DNA of 64,000 bases. It comes from Erwinia_E haradaeae_C (GTDB lineage: Bacteria; Pseudomonadota; Gammaproteobacteria; Enterobacterales; Enterobacteriaceae). How positions within the stretch are numbered: position 1 is the first letter of the stretch; the number at the start of each line of letters is the position of its first letter. The stretch lies in NCBI RefSeq assembly GCF_900698995.1, contig NZ_LR217735.1:310001-374000 (forward strand), in the 5' to 3' direction. Below the pieces are notes generated by a model that searched no databases, was not told the DNA's origin, and saw only the letters and a program-made list of their open reading frames with translations. Of the stretch, positions 47,194 to 58,500 are shown piece by piece. A program made the translations under genes and the position numbers.

Positions 47194-47221
47194 ATCTAAT
47201 GTTAATATATTAACATTAGAT
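47194..47221. repeat. 28-bp perfect palindrome
   Basis: ATCTAATGTTAATA (47194-47207) is followed at once by its exact complement TATTAACATTAGAT (47208-47221) with no spacer. It sits alone in gene-free DNA about 480 bp upstream of the htpX start. With no loop it is better seen as a two-fold symmetric site or a replication-generated palindrome than as a terminator. Confidence 0.85.
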
Positions 47222-48907
47222 GACTTTATTATATACTGAGATTAATATTTATATCTCTTACAAAAATTTATTGATAGATCTGTAATTTTTATAGGAATAT
47301 TTTTTATATTCTGATAATCTTATATAGATTTTTGTTATCTATTGCCTTGAAATCAACTCTAAATTTCTGTATATATGCATGTATGCATATATGGAGTATT
47401 TCACGTAGAGAAAAATTTAGCAGTTATTTTGTTAGAGCAATATATCTAATATGAAGTGCTGGAAGTGTTTAAAAGAGACATCCTGCTATGATTTATATTT
47501 GTAATATAGTTCAAGTGACTTTTATAATATGACATATTAACATGATATAATAGATTGATCAAAATAATATTACTTTAATGATTTTTGCCAAACATATCAT
47601 ATAATATAAAATCAAGAATTAGTTAATAAAATAAAATGCATATATTAAAGTTAAACATATATTATTGTATGATATACAAAATTAGTATTGATTGTAAATT
47701 AGTTTTATAATTATATAAGTATGTAATAACTGAATCGTTAGGTAATTCACATGATTCTTGAAAATGGTGATAATATATCCAATGATTTTAATCATATCTT
47801 ATTTTATGTTATTGTTTGTATGAAATTTAATTTATTAAATTAAATAATTAATTAGATAAAATTTTATCTATTATTAATTAAAAAATGAGATAATAATTAA
47901 ATAGATTATTTAATTTTACCTATATTTATGAATTTAGGATATTGTGTCAAAAATTAAGATTAAAACATTTATTTGTTTCTTTTATCACCAATGATTAATA
48001 ATTAATTACAGAATAATTATTTTGATTTTCTGTTTAAGATTTTTAAAAACCAGTGATTTTGTATCTATAAATATAAGATATTGAAATAATATTTATATTA
48101 CTTTTATATTATTGATTATCACAAAAAAGACATGTTATGCATGTATAATGCAAGTATATGAATTAATGAATCGATAGTTTTTTATTTCATAAAAAGTTTT
48201 TAGTTTAATGTGGGGTTGATTGATTGTGAATATAATATAGATTTTAATAGTGCTAATGATAATTTATCGTATTCATAAAATTTTATGCATAGTTGAACTT
48301 TAAGATATATAGATATTTTAAATCTAATTCATCAATTAATTTGAATACTTTAGTGGATACTATATCATAATAAGATTATATTTTATCTTTAAGACAAGGC
48401 ATCTGCAAAGTATGGATTACACGCATGTAATAGGAAAAATAATAAATATTTTTAACTATTAGTAATAATACAAAGATTGTATGGGAATCAAAAATTTTTC
48501 GTTTAAACCTATCTTTCATATTTTATAAGATGACAGTTTGCTTTATAATGATGATAAATCTTAATTATAGGCGCTTTTTTATTAAAAATTTTTTATAAAC
48601 ACACATATAAAGATTTATTAAATATTTTATTTTATATACAAACTATAGCTATAGTAATTATAACTATATATTAGTATAGTATTGTATAAATTGTTATAGA
48701 TAATTATATATGAAGATTTTATTGATGTTATGTTTAAAAGGAGAAGCATATTCATCTATAGATTAGTTGTTGGTACTATTGAATAAATATTTCTAGTTGT
48801 CACTTAAATAAATAAATAGTATTAGATGGCAATCAATAGTGAAGGATGTTTTAGATATTATTTTTTTAATAATATTTGATAGGCATGATTTTTCACTAAA
48901 AATATAA

Positions 48908-48938
48908 AATTTATATTGCTTATAAAGCAATATAAATT
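48908..48938 (-). terminator. Perfect 14-bp hairpin downstream of grxB
   Basis: AATTTATATTGCTT (48908-48921) pairs perfectly with AAGCAATATAAATT (48925-48938) around a 3-nt loop. On the minus strand the hairpin follows grxB by about 300 bp and is trailed by TTTATATTTTTAG, so it could end that transcript. Confidence 0.45.
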
Positions 48939-49243
48939 AATGTACCTACCCTAGATCCTTAAAGAGATTCTTTAAATAAAAATTAATATATATTATATAG
49001 TATAAAATTTTTAAAATTTTTGTTGTTTTTTTATTTTTATTTCATTGAATCTTGCTAATTAAAAAATTTTATACAAATTATTTTAATATACTTCGATTAG
49101 ATGATCAGAAATTGATATATATCTTATCGTGGGTTGGTATTAAGTAACAATATCTTGATATTAATAATATGTAAAATTTTAAAAATACATAGAAAATAGT
49201 TTTTATAAAAATATTTATCTGATGATTATGTGTTACATTTAAT

Positions 49244-49879
49244 CTAAAAGATTAGAGGTATTTTTGACTTTTTACTTATATCATCACGATAGTGAGAAAC
49301 CTGTGTTGGATATTTAATTTGTCTTACAAGGGATAATAGATATAGCAGAGGGAATAAGTGAAAGTCATCAAGAGAAAGTTGACTATTCGCTGAATCAGAC
49401 TTAGAGATAAGGACAGCGAGTTGCTGTAAGTCGTCATTAATATTATTGATGAATTTTGGAAAATCTTTAGTCAGGCTTTCAAAATTGCCATAAGATTTTT
49501 CTTTTTTTATCTTAAAATAGTTACGCGCTTCAGGAGTAGATAGTTCAATAAATGGTGCGATGGCTATGTGTGGTATAAGCAAATGGTATATGTATTTATT
49601 GACATGATTTAACCAGTAATGTATTTCAGGATTAGTTTTACCTATTATCACAGGAGTTTGGTTTAAAGTATCAACATATTTAATGATATCAAGACTTTCT
49701 GACATATATCTATTATCTTCTCTCATTAAAATCGGTACCATTTTCTTATTGATCATTTTTTTAGGTGTAATTTCATCATTATTCATCAGTACAATAAGAT
49801 TTACGGCAATATTTTTTAAACCAAAAATCATACGTGTTTTTATGCAAAACGGACAATGAGTATATATATATAATTTCAT
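49244..49879 (-). CDS. grxB: Glutaredoxin 2
   Basis: Grx2 is a glutathione-dependent dithiol oxidoreductase with a GST-like fold. The N-terminal thioredoxin domain holds the active site CPFC (Cys9, Cys12) in MKLYIYTHCPFC and the cis-proline segment VPILMRED. The C-terminal helical domain has DDFHLFPLLYLLSLVR and YRDDISK. I start at ATG 49879, giving 211 residues (E. coli 215), because MKLYIY matches the family. A start at 49906 adds nine unrelated residues. The middle is more diverged than most proteins here. It works with glutathione made by GshB. Confidence 0.9.
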   Translation of the reverse strand: MKLYIYTHCPFCIKTRMIFGLKNIAVNLIVLMNNDEITPKKMINKKMVPILMREDNRYMSESLDIIKYVDTLNQTPVIIGKTNPEIHYWLNHVNKYIYHLLIPHIAIAPFIELSTPEARNYFKIKKEKSYGNFESLTKDFPKFINNINDDLQQLAVLISKSDSANSQLSLDDFHLFPLLYLLSLVRQIKYPTQVSHYRDDISKKSKIPLIF

Positions 49880-50461
49880 GTTGTTTGTATTTTTCTTTAT
49901 CTGCATATATCTGCATATATAAGAGTATGGGCTGTATTCATTGATAGGTTAATAAGTTTTAATTATTATTAAGTAATACAGATGATATAAAATCGAGCAA
50001 ACATATAACAGTATATATAACGGTATCTTTTGCAAAATTTTCTTCGTATATAAAAATATTTTTATACTAAAGATATTTAAGAGAATATTTGGATTGATAC
50101 ACAAATCTAAAAGTCTTTGTAATTGATATTTTAAAGTTATTATCAGTACTATTTTTAAATATAGTCATGTAATAAGAAGCAACTGTAACAGTTATAACTT
50201 TTCTACAAAATTTTTTAAATTTGGTTTAATTATACTTAACTATATCGTTAGTTAAACACATAGTGACATATATCAAAGGAATTTACTTGTTATTAATGGC
50301 ATATGTTATAAAATTTTTATACAAACAATAATAATTCTAGAAAATATCATAACAATAATATATTCGAGTAATATTTGTGAATTTATAAAAATACTATCCT
50401 ATCTTGAGTGATTATATCGAATATTTTTCAATATAAAACTTTAATAGTCTAATGATTGTTA
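49880..50461. other. Gene-free region between fldA and grxB
   Basis: This is 0.58 kb of AT-rich DNA on the upstream side of grxB and the downstream side of fldA. A 10-bp direct duplication ATCTGCATAT lies around 49899-49918. Nothing else recognised. Confidence 0.45.
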
Positions 50462-50983
50462 TTATGATAAGTTCAAATTAAGCTCATAACAAATTTGATC
50501 TACCCATTGATTAACCCGATCGTGAGTAAGTTCTGGTTGTCTGTCTTCATCAATCGCAAGGCCAATAAAATGAGTATCATCTAACATCCCTTTAGATTTT
50601 TCAAAGGTATAACCTTCAGAGGACCATTTGCCGATAATTACTGCAGACTTTAATATAATTATATCTCTAATAGCTCCCATTGCATCACAGAAATAATCAG
50701 AATAATCCATTTGGTCACCACAGCCAAATAAGGCTACTGATTTACCTGAAAAGTCTATTTCTGATAGAGTTGGGAAAAAATCATCCCAATCACATTGAGC
50801 TTCACCATAGTACCATGTTGGAATGCCTAATAATAGAATATCAAAACTTTCAAGATCTTCTTTGGTGCTATTCGCAATGTCAAACAGTCCTGCGATGTTA
50901 TGCCCAAGTTTATTTTGAATCATTTTTGCAACTTTTTCAGTGTTCCCTGTATCGCTACCAAAAAAAATACCAACAAGTGCCAT
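50462..50983 (-). CDS. fldA: Flavodoxin 1
   Basis: FldA is a long-chain FMN flavodoxin that donates electrons to radical-SAM and iron-sulfur enzymes, including the late MEP-pathway enzymes IspG and IspH. The phosphate loop reads GIFFGSDTGNTEKVAKMI. The isoalloxazine-binding loops are GIPTWYYGEAQCDWDDFF and LFGCGDQMDYSDYFCDA. The 173 residues compare with 176 in E. coli. AGAGG precedes the ATG. Its retention alongside dxr fits a working isoprenoid pathway, which is inference. Confidence 0.95.
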   Translation of the reverse strand: MALVGIFFGSDTGNTEKVAKMIQNKLGHNIAGLFDIANSTKEDLESFDILLLGIPTWYYGEAQCDWDDFFPTLSEIDFSGKSVALFGCGDQMDYSDYFCDAMGAIRDIIILKSAVIIGKWSSEGYTFEKSKGMLDDTHFIGLAIDEDRQPELTHDRVNQWVDQICYELNLNLS

Positions 50984-51465
50984 GCGTATAGTAACCTCTA
51001 AAAATTTGTTTTTATAATCAAAAATCTATGAAAAAATAATTAATAATCATAAATTAATTATTTTATTATAAATAATAAGAAAAATGTAAGCAATTTTAAA
51101 ACTAGTTATATATGATCTGTATAAATTCATGTGTTTAGATTTTATCTGTATATATAAATATACTTTATAGAGCTAAATTAGCGAATAAATTTATTACATA
51201 TATTTCACCATTAAATATACATCAAATATTAAAGAATAATTTTTATTTAGATTTTTATAATAACAGTATCACCTTATTTAATTTATTACCATTTATTAAC
51301 ATTACTAGGAGCTTATACTAGTCACGGATATGCTATGTTGATATATTAAGAGATTTTATACTATGTTTAGTATAAAATAATATGTATATACAGTAATTTT
51401 ATTTATGATAAAAATCATTTTTTTGATAAAACGTTTTTATAAAATCAAGGAACTATAGAATCATA
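50984..51465. other. Spacer between infA and fldA
   Basis: This is 482 bp of AT-rich DNA between two minus-strand genes. No gene, tRNA or strong hairpin is visible. Confidence 0.45.
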
Positions 51466-51684
51466 TTATCGACTACGAAAAATAATTCGGCCTTTACTTA
51501 AGTCGTATGGGGTGATTTCTACTGTAACTTTATCACCAGTTAAAATACGAATATAATTTTTTCGCATTTTTCCAGATATATGCGCTATTACAGTGTGACC
51601 ATTATCTAATTCAATGCGAAATGTTGTATTGGGTAGTGTTTCTAGTACTGTTCCCTGCATTTCAATATTATCTTCTTTAGCCAT
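51466..51684 (-). CDS. infA: Translation initiation factor IF-1
   Basis: IF-1 is an S1/OB-fold protein that occupies the ribosomal A site during initiation and supports IF-2 and IF-3. The 72-residue protein is almost identical to E. coli IF-1: MAKEDNIEMQGTVLETLPNT at the start, then GHTVIAHISGKMRKNYIRIL and PYDLSKGRIIFRSR. AGAGGA is well placed before the ATG. In E. coli a tRNA-Ser(GGA) gene (serW) neighbours infA. The tRNA-Ser(GGA) in this window is about 20 kb away. Confidence 0.97.
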   Translation of the reverse strand: MAKEDNIEMQGTVLETLPNTTFRIELDNGHTVIAHISGKMRKNYIRILTGDKVTVEITPYDLSKGRIIFRSR

Positions 51685-53339
51685 TAAATCCTCTGGGTGA
51701 ATATTTTACTAGTGATAACACTTTTAACTCTACTCATGCACATGAATTTATCTACTTTACCTATTCTCTAAAAATCATCGCTCAAAAAGTAAACGATCGA
51801 TAAAATTATTAATCATTTGGCTAAATAATATGAATTAATGATTTAGAGTCAACCATAATACTATTATTTTGCTACTAAAAGTGTTTTAAGATTTTTTTAG
51901 GTTACTGTCTATGTAAATCTATGTGATGTTTAATCTTAAGATTTTGCCGTATCCTGTATTATATTCTAGTTTTATATTTTAAGAAAAAAATTTTAAATAA
52001 TAATAGCAGCATCTGTTAAATTTGTCAGTAATTTTTTACATAATAAGATCTCTAGGTAAATTAAATATTAGTATATTCGAACAATCTAGTATGAGTAACA
52101 TGACATAATAGTGCGATCCTATTCGTGCATAAATACTGTCTGCATATGAAATGTAGTTCATTTTCCTTTTATTTTTTAATAAGAGTTTTTGAATATTCTA
52201 TTTTGATAAATATTAACTAGATTTTAAAATTATGTAAAACACCAATATACTAAAATTGTTTCTCTATTTCATTATAAATGTGTTCTATATTTTTTTGGAA
52301 TCTTCAGATAATTATAGAAGTTTTAGTACCTAAACTAGCATTATTTAAATAATTTTTACAGGTTAATTAGTTTTAATATAAATAAAAATAACAAGACTAT
52401 TTTTATTACAAAATCATGTAAGTTACTTGTTAATAGGAGTATGTTTTTTCAAAATTATCTTTGCTAAAAAATTTGTATAGTATACTCTATAATTAGAGTT
52501 ATAAAGTATACATGAAGTGGTAGATTGAAATAATAAAAATAAAATTCATTAATTATATTTAAAATTGATAAATAGTTATTTTATATTTAATTATAAAAGT
52601 ATTATGAATAATAATATCATTTATGTATCATATTAAAATAAGATCTATAAAAATTATTTATATTTATTTTTTATGTTTTAATTAATATTGCCAATAACGC
52701 TAAAAAGTATTATTTATAAGTTATCTATTGAATAGATAACATTAGTTGAAGCTAAACTTATAAATATAAATAAAGTTAATAATGATATATAATAAAGTAT
52801 ATTTTCATATTTTAAATAGTTAGAACTATTATAGAACAAAGGTTGTGTATAATTATTAGTATTTTGTAAAAATTTTTAAAAATATATTACAATATAATAT
52901 AAAAAATTTAGTAATATTCTCAAATACTATATATTGGGGTTACATGCGTCTCTATTTGATATTGAAAGAATTTGCAATATCAAATAGTGGTATATTAATC
53001 TACATAATTGTACTGATAGAGATGTTTCAACATCTAAAATAATTATTTTATTAATTACTCTATTAATTACTCTATTATAGTAGTAAAATAGTAGTCAAAT
53101 AATTGATTAATAATTTGTTATTAATTATTGTCATATTTGAAAAAATTTTTACATATACATTCAAAAGTCTATCATATCCATATTAATATATATAATATTA
53201 GATATTTAACATGAATTTTTATTTTAGTATTATAAATATCGCTTATAGATCTGATGCGATTGCGATTGCGATAGTAGTGTACTCTTTGTAGAACTTTTTA
53301 TGATGAGTGATAATGAATTAAAAATTGCACATAGACCTC
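51685..53339. other. Gene-free region between infA and hemE
   Basis: This is 1.65 kb of AT-rich DNA upstream of infA. It holds a perfect 13-bp hairpin (52952-52987, listed separately) and a 12-bp direct duplication TATTAATTACTC (53049-53072). No gene or tRNA is visible. Confidence 0.5.
52952..52987. repeat. Perfect 13-bp inverted repeat downstream of hemE
   Basis: CTATTTGATATTG (52952-52964) and CAATATCAAATAG (52975-52987) are exact complements around a 10-nt loop. The hairpin is about 350 bp beyond the hemE stop on the minus strand. There is no T-run on either side, so a classical intrinsic terminator is unlikely, although an end-protecting RNA hairpin is possible. Confidence 0.7.
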
Positions 53340-54407
53340 TTACCTTAGATGATATTTTTTTGAAAGTTTATGTACAGATTCAACTAACTCATGTGCATTT
53401 TCTGGTAATACATCAGGATAAATTCCATGTCCTAGATTAAAAATATGCCCGCTACCATGACCATAATCTGCAAGTATTGTCGATACCTCTTGTCTGATAC
53501 GAGAGGGAGAAGCATATAATATTGATGGGTCCATATTGCCCTGGATAGCTACTTTGTTACCTACACGCCGTCTAGCATCAGCAATATCTATAGTCCAGTC
53601 TATCCCAAGTGCATCACATCCGATATCAGCCATCGCTTCAAGCCACTGTCCCCCGCCTTTTGTAAATAATGTCACTGGTACGCGTTGCCAATCATGCTCA
53701 TGGAATATACCATCAATAATTTTATGTATGTACTGAAGTGAAAATTCTTGGTAACTACGTTTTTCTAGAATGCCTCCCCATGTATCAAAGATCATGATGG
53801 CTTGTGCCCCAGCAAGTATTTGTGCATTTAGGTATAATATAATGCTATCTGCTAATTTATTGAGCATCAGATGCAGGGTATTGGGATCTGTGTACATCAT
53901 TTTTTTTAATTTAGAGCAGATTTTACTAGTACCACCTTCAACCATATAAGTTGCTAAAGTCCATGGACTACCAGAAAAACCAACTACTGGCACCTGTCCA
54001 TTTAAGCTCTTACGAATAGCGCGCACTGTATTCATAACATAACCAAGCTGTTGCTCCGGATCTGGAATGGATAATTTTTTAACATCAGCGCGACAGGTAA
54101 TTGGATAAGCGAAGCGCGGGCCGCCCCCATCTAAAAAAGAAAGTTCTAAACCCATAGCATCAGGAATAGTAAGAATGTCAGAAAACAAAATCGCTGCATC
54201 TAAAGCATATCGCCGTAATGGCTGTAATGCAACCTCGCAAGCTAACTCTGGATTTTTGCATAATAACATAAAACCTCCTGCAATAGCACGAGTCGCTTTA
54301 TATTCTGGTAAGTAACGTCCAGCCTGACGCATCATCCAGACAGGAGTGCTATCCACTGGTTTGCGCAATAAGGCGCGCAGATAACGATCGTTTTTTAGTG
54401 TACTCAT
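53340..54407 (-). CDS. hemE: Uroporphyrinogen decarboxylase
   Basis: HemE decarboxylates the four acetate side chains of uroporphyrinogen III to give coproporphyrinogen III in haem synthesis. It is a cytoplasmic TIM barrel. Signature one, PVWMMRQAGRYLPEY, carries the substrate-binding arginines. The second, GFSGSPWTLATYMVEGG, and the catalytic aspartate in LFSDILTIPDAMG are intact, as is FNLGHGIYPDVLPENA. The length of 355 compares with 354 in E. coli. It is a single gene here and no other hem gene is in the window. Confidence 0.96.
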   Translation of the reverse strand: MSTLKNDRYLRALLRKPVDSTPVWMMRQAGRYLPEYKATRAIAGGFMLLCKNPELACEVALQPLRRYALDAAILFSDILTIPDAMGLELSFLDGGGPRFAYPITCRADVKKLSIPDPEQQLGYVMNTVRAIRKSLNGQVPVVGFSGSPWTLATYMVEGGTSKICSKLKKMMYTDPNTLHLMLNKLADSIILYLNAQILAGAQAIMIFDTWGGILEKRSYQEFSLQYIHKIIDGIFHEHDWQRVPVTLFTKGGGQWLEAMADIGCDALGIDWTIDIADARRRVGNKVAIQGNMDPSILYASPSRIRQEVSTILADYGHGSGHIFNLGHGIYPDVLPENAHELVESVHKLSKKYHLR

Positions 54408-55574
54408 TTCTTAATTATGTCTCTTAAATGAAATGCATGCATAAGATTCATTGACAATGTTATTAATGTAGCGCATAAAATTTATTTTTAATTGTTATTA
54501 AAAGAAAACTATTTGACATTTTTTAGCAATTAAGAAAATCTTATATTATCTAATGCTGAAAAATATTTTTTTTATTTCATCTTGACATGTCTTCGGTAAG
54601 TATGACTTGTTTATAATTGATAATTGATAATTGTCATGTAGATTTATTATAAAGTATTACCATGATACATCTACTTTTGTTGCTACTGTAAATGAATCGC
54701 ATAACTAATCTTTGATATACAGCTCTATATAGTATAATGATGCATATATAAAATAATGTAAAAATTTAGAAATGAGGAAAGGGTTTTTTTGAACGAAATC
54801 TTTATCGAGAGATAACAGTAAATATATTTTTAAAAACTAGATAGATGCGCTGCTTGTTGTACAAAAATCATTTGTTAAGTAGAAAAATTTGATTAAAGAA
54901 TTTTTATCATATAGACAAAAACGGGGGTTTGTTATTAATTATACCTTAATTACAATATCTATTAATATTTAAGATAGATGTAAATTTTTTTAAGAAAACT
55001 ATATACTTATAAAAGTATTTTATTAATAAATAATATCTATTGATTATGCAAGGTCTATAAATTTAGCTTGATATATTAAGAATAATATCATGTTATAAGT
55101 CGATGCAATCGCTGCGGCATTAACTAATTTTTTTTTAGTAACGTCACCTATGTTATAATAAAAGTATATTTAAAATTAAAGTGTAATATACAGTAAAATA
55201 AAATTGCTTTCATTACGATAAGTTCACTAGGGTGAGAAGAATGGTTGCTTAGATAGCGAGATATTAAAAAGATAAGATCGTCAGTGCATAAAATATGTTT
55301 AACCTAAGATGATTAGGTGTTACGCAGAGCAGAAGATAAAAGGTAACAACTTTTATTATAAAGCGTAGCTTTAAGTGTTATTATGTGATAATGAGTTAGT
55401 CACACAAGGTTGTTATATTCTAGTTGTTGTAGAAATTGTTGTAGAAAATTTTTAGGTATTTTTGTATTTGTTATTAAAATAAACTGAAATAATTCTTTAA
55501 ATTATTCTAGATTATTTTTATTTACATAGCTCAATGTAGTGTAGCATTTTATGTTTTTTCTGTGATATTAATTA
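54408..55574. other. Gene-free region between hemE and tamB
   Basis: This is 1.17 kb. Most of it is AT-rich, but about 55210-55440 is richer in G and C and contains small hairpins (CCTAA-GATGA-TTAGG and AAAGC-GTA-GCTTT) and a direct repeat TTGTTGTAGAAA in tandem near 55427-55450. It could be a relic or an RNA. No known RNA family was recognised. Confidence 0.45.
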
Positions 55575-58500
55575 CTAAAATTCAAATTGATAAAGAATGT
55601 CAATAGCTTGATCCAGGCCGTATATCGCCTCTAAATATAGTTTTGGCATGAGCTGACAACGGAGGGTAAGTGTCTCTAGTGTATCGAAGATACCAAAACC
55701 ATATTTTATTTGTAGACTAGGCAGGATATAAGCACTAACTTGTACTTGCTGTTTATCACCTGCTCCTATAGTGGCCATAGAGAGATTTTTGACTCTAACA
55801 ATTTTACCAATCTTACTAATAATACTCTCGCTGTGCGCCAGACCTATGCTTATTAGTGTGGATGTTAATGCATAACTATCATTACTAGCAGAAGTTAATT
55901 TTTGACCCCGAAGAAGATAGGACAAAGCTGATTCTTGTGTTTGTTCTGGATCAGAAAAAACTTCAAATTTAGGATCATTTGCTAAGCCAGTGATTTTTAC
56001 TCCAGCAACTACATCATCTGTAGTGGACTCTGGATTACGAATTGCTTCAATATTTAAATATGGTTGGTCAATTAATCCAGAAAATTGCAGTTCTCCTTTA
56101 CGTATAGTAAGATCCTGAGCATAGGCATGGAAGCGACCAGCTAATATTTTTATTTGCCCATATAGGCCTAGACCTTTTTTATTTTGTGTAATTTTTAAAT
56201 TACCGTGCAGTTTTCCCTGTAGGCCAAATGCCTTCAGAATAACATCATTACCAATATGGATCCTAAGGCGACTACTGATAGGTATTGTCATAGATCGTGG
56301 TGCTATAGGTTTTAGATCTGAATCCAGCAGAATTTCGTCAGAAGAAACTCTGCTAATAGTTAATGGGGCTGTTTGCAATAAGAAACGCGCCCATGGTATA
56401 TATATATCCCCTACTAGAGTTAATGATTTTGGTGCGGCTTCAAATGTTAGATCTGGTATGATGTCCATCTTTAGTATGGGTGGTACTGTACATCTTACTC
56501 TGTTTCCTGTTACGGAGATACGTGTATGCCAATTATTTAGTTGACTCCAATCAGTAATCCCATGAAAAATGATTGTTCCCTGTTCAGTTTTCATGACTCC
56601 TCTTAGATTTGAGGTAACACCGTTAAATAATATATCCACTTTTGCAGTAGAGAGTTTCATGGGGATGAAACCAGTATCAAAACTAGCATTACTTAATAAC
56701 ATATTACCAAATACCTGTGGTTTTTTTAAGCTGCCTCCAAGGTGCAAATGTGTATTTATTATTCCAGAAATTGTTTCGCCTGGCATTAAAATTGCATTGA
56801 GGAGTCCTATAGATAGAGAATCAACATTAAGATCTCCGAGTAATATACGTTCTCCATTAAGATCAGAAACCTGAATGTTACCATATAACACGCCATTATG
56901 AATAATGCTAGCTCGCCATTTAAATTGCATACAATTATTTTTAAACGCTAAATATACTTGAAAACTATTTAATATAATGGGTATGTTATGTCCAGTAACA
57001 TTGTGATTAATTATAATATGGTTACCTATTACGGACATAGTTCCGTTGAAAAGCAAGGTATGACGGTTCAATGTAATGTGCGCATATCCAGTATTGAGTG
57101 TTCCTGATAACTGAGTTGTAACTGGCATAAACATGTTAAAGATGGCTAGATTGACATGATTTAAAGAAATTTTAAGATCACCAAATGTATTAGATTTTAT
57201 TATCTTTAGTCTGGATGATGCTATTTTAGGTTTGTCTACGCTAGAAGGTCCTATGCCAAATATTTGTTTCTCGTAAAGGTAATCAAGAGTAATATTATTG
57301 CTTGAGCGCCATGTCCCTAAGGTATTTGAAAAGTAGACATTAGGACATGTACCACTCCACCGGCCTGCTATTGGATCAAGAGATCCTTGAATAGTAATTT
57401 GACTTACGGCGTGATTTCCTTGTAGATTAATTGTGAGTATGTGTTTTTTGACAGTGCCAATAGCATGTAATTTGAAAAAGTTTATTAGCATGTTGTTTTG
57501 TTTGAGTTTTTCTGCGTATAGATTTATTTCGCTTTGTATTTTATTATTAGTAATAATAGATCCGTTCAGTTTCATGTGAACAATTTGCACTTTATGCCAT
57601 TTTAGGTGATTAGCATTGAGATTTATTAAAAGACGCAGTTTTGTAAGATCACCTTGAGCATGGATATCCCCATGTGCACCACCAGACAATCCTGTAACAA
57701 AATGTTCTAAATATTTTGCATTAATATGCACATATACATTAACCTGTTTATTGAAAATACATTTAATGGTAATGGTATTGCCACCTAAATTTAATTTAAT
57801 AACTGGGATATGGCACTGACCCACACTGTCAGTAGATAATGAGCCATAAATTTTTAATGGGTGATGTAATAAACTTCTTGTTATTGGAAAATATATCCCT
57901 AAATTTTTTGTTTGCCATATTTGATCTTTAAATATTTTGTTTTTTCTAGTATATAGACTACCATAAGTCATCGGTTCTTGACTTAGAGAAGGGGCTGTTA
58001 TGGGGTTCTGCTTGTCACGAGCGATATCAAAAAACCTGAGTTCTCCACACCAGTTCATTGATTTTTTCCAGTTAATTTTTCCTTTAAATTCGGTTATATT
58101 TTTAGACGACTTTAACTGTAGTGTTTTAATAACTAGTTCATCTGCATTACCTTCACCATTAGCAATTAGCATGATAGATGGTATATATTGTCCGCCCAAA
58201 TCTGCCGATAAAGATATAGAATAGTCATGGAGATTACCTCTAAAAATAAAATGAACATTATTCGCTCGGAGCGGTATTGCTCCATAAAGTGGCCAAAATA
58301 ATTTAGAGCTTTGTAGTTGTATATATATTTGTTCTCCAGAAGGAGTTAATTGGGCATTGAGACTTACGAGTGCCTGTATCGATCCAGATAATTTGCACTT
58401 TAATTTTAGATGACCATATACATCTCCATTCAGATTAGCGTATATGTTCTCAGGTTGTAGTTTATTACGATGAATAATACTATGTAACATAAAGTTTAGT

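Larger units (their letters stand above)
46711..49243. other. Largest gene-free stretch (2.5 kb)
   Basis: The longest stretch without a gene lies between htpX and grxB. No tRNA T-loop, conserved frame or tandem array is visible. It holds a 28-bp perfect palindrome (47194-47221) and a perfect 14-bp hairpin (48908-48938), listed separately. The base composition is extremely AT-rich throughout. Confidence 0.55.
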
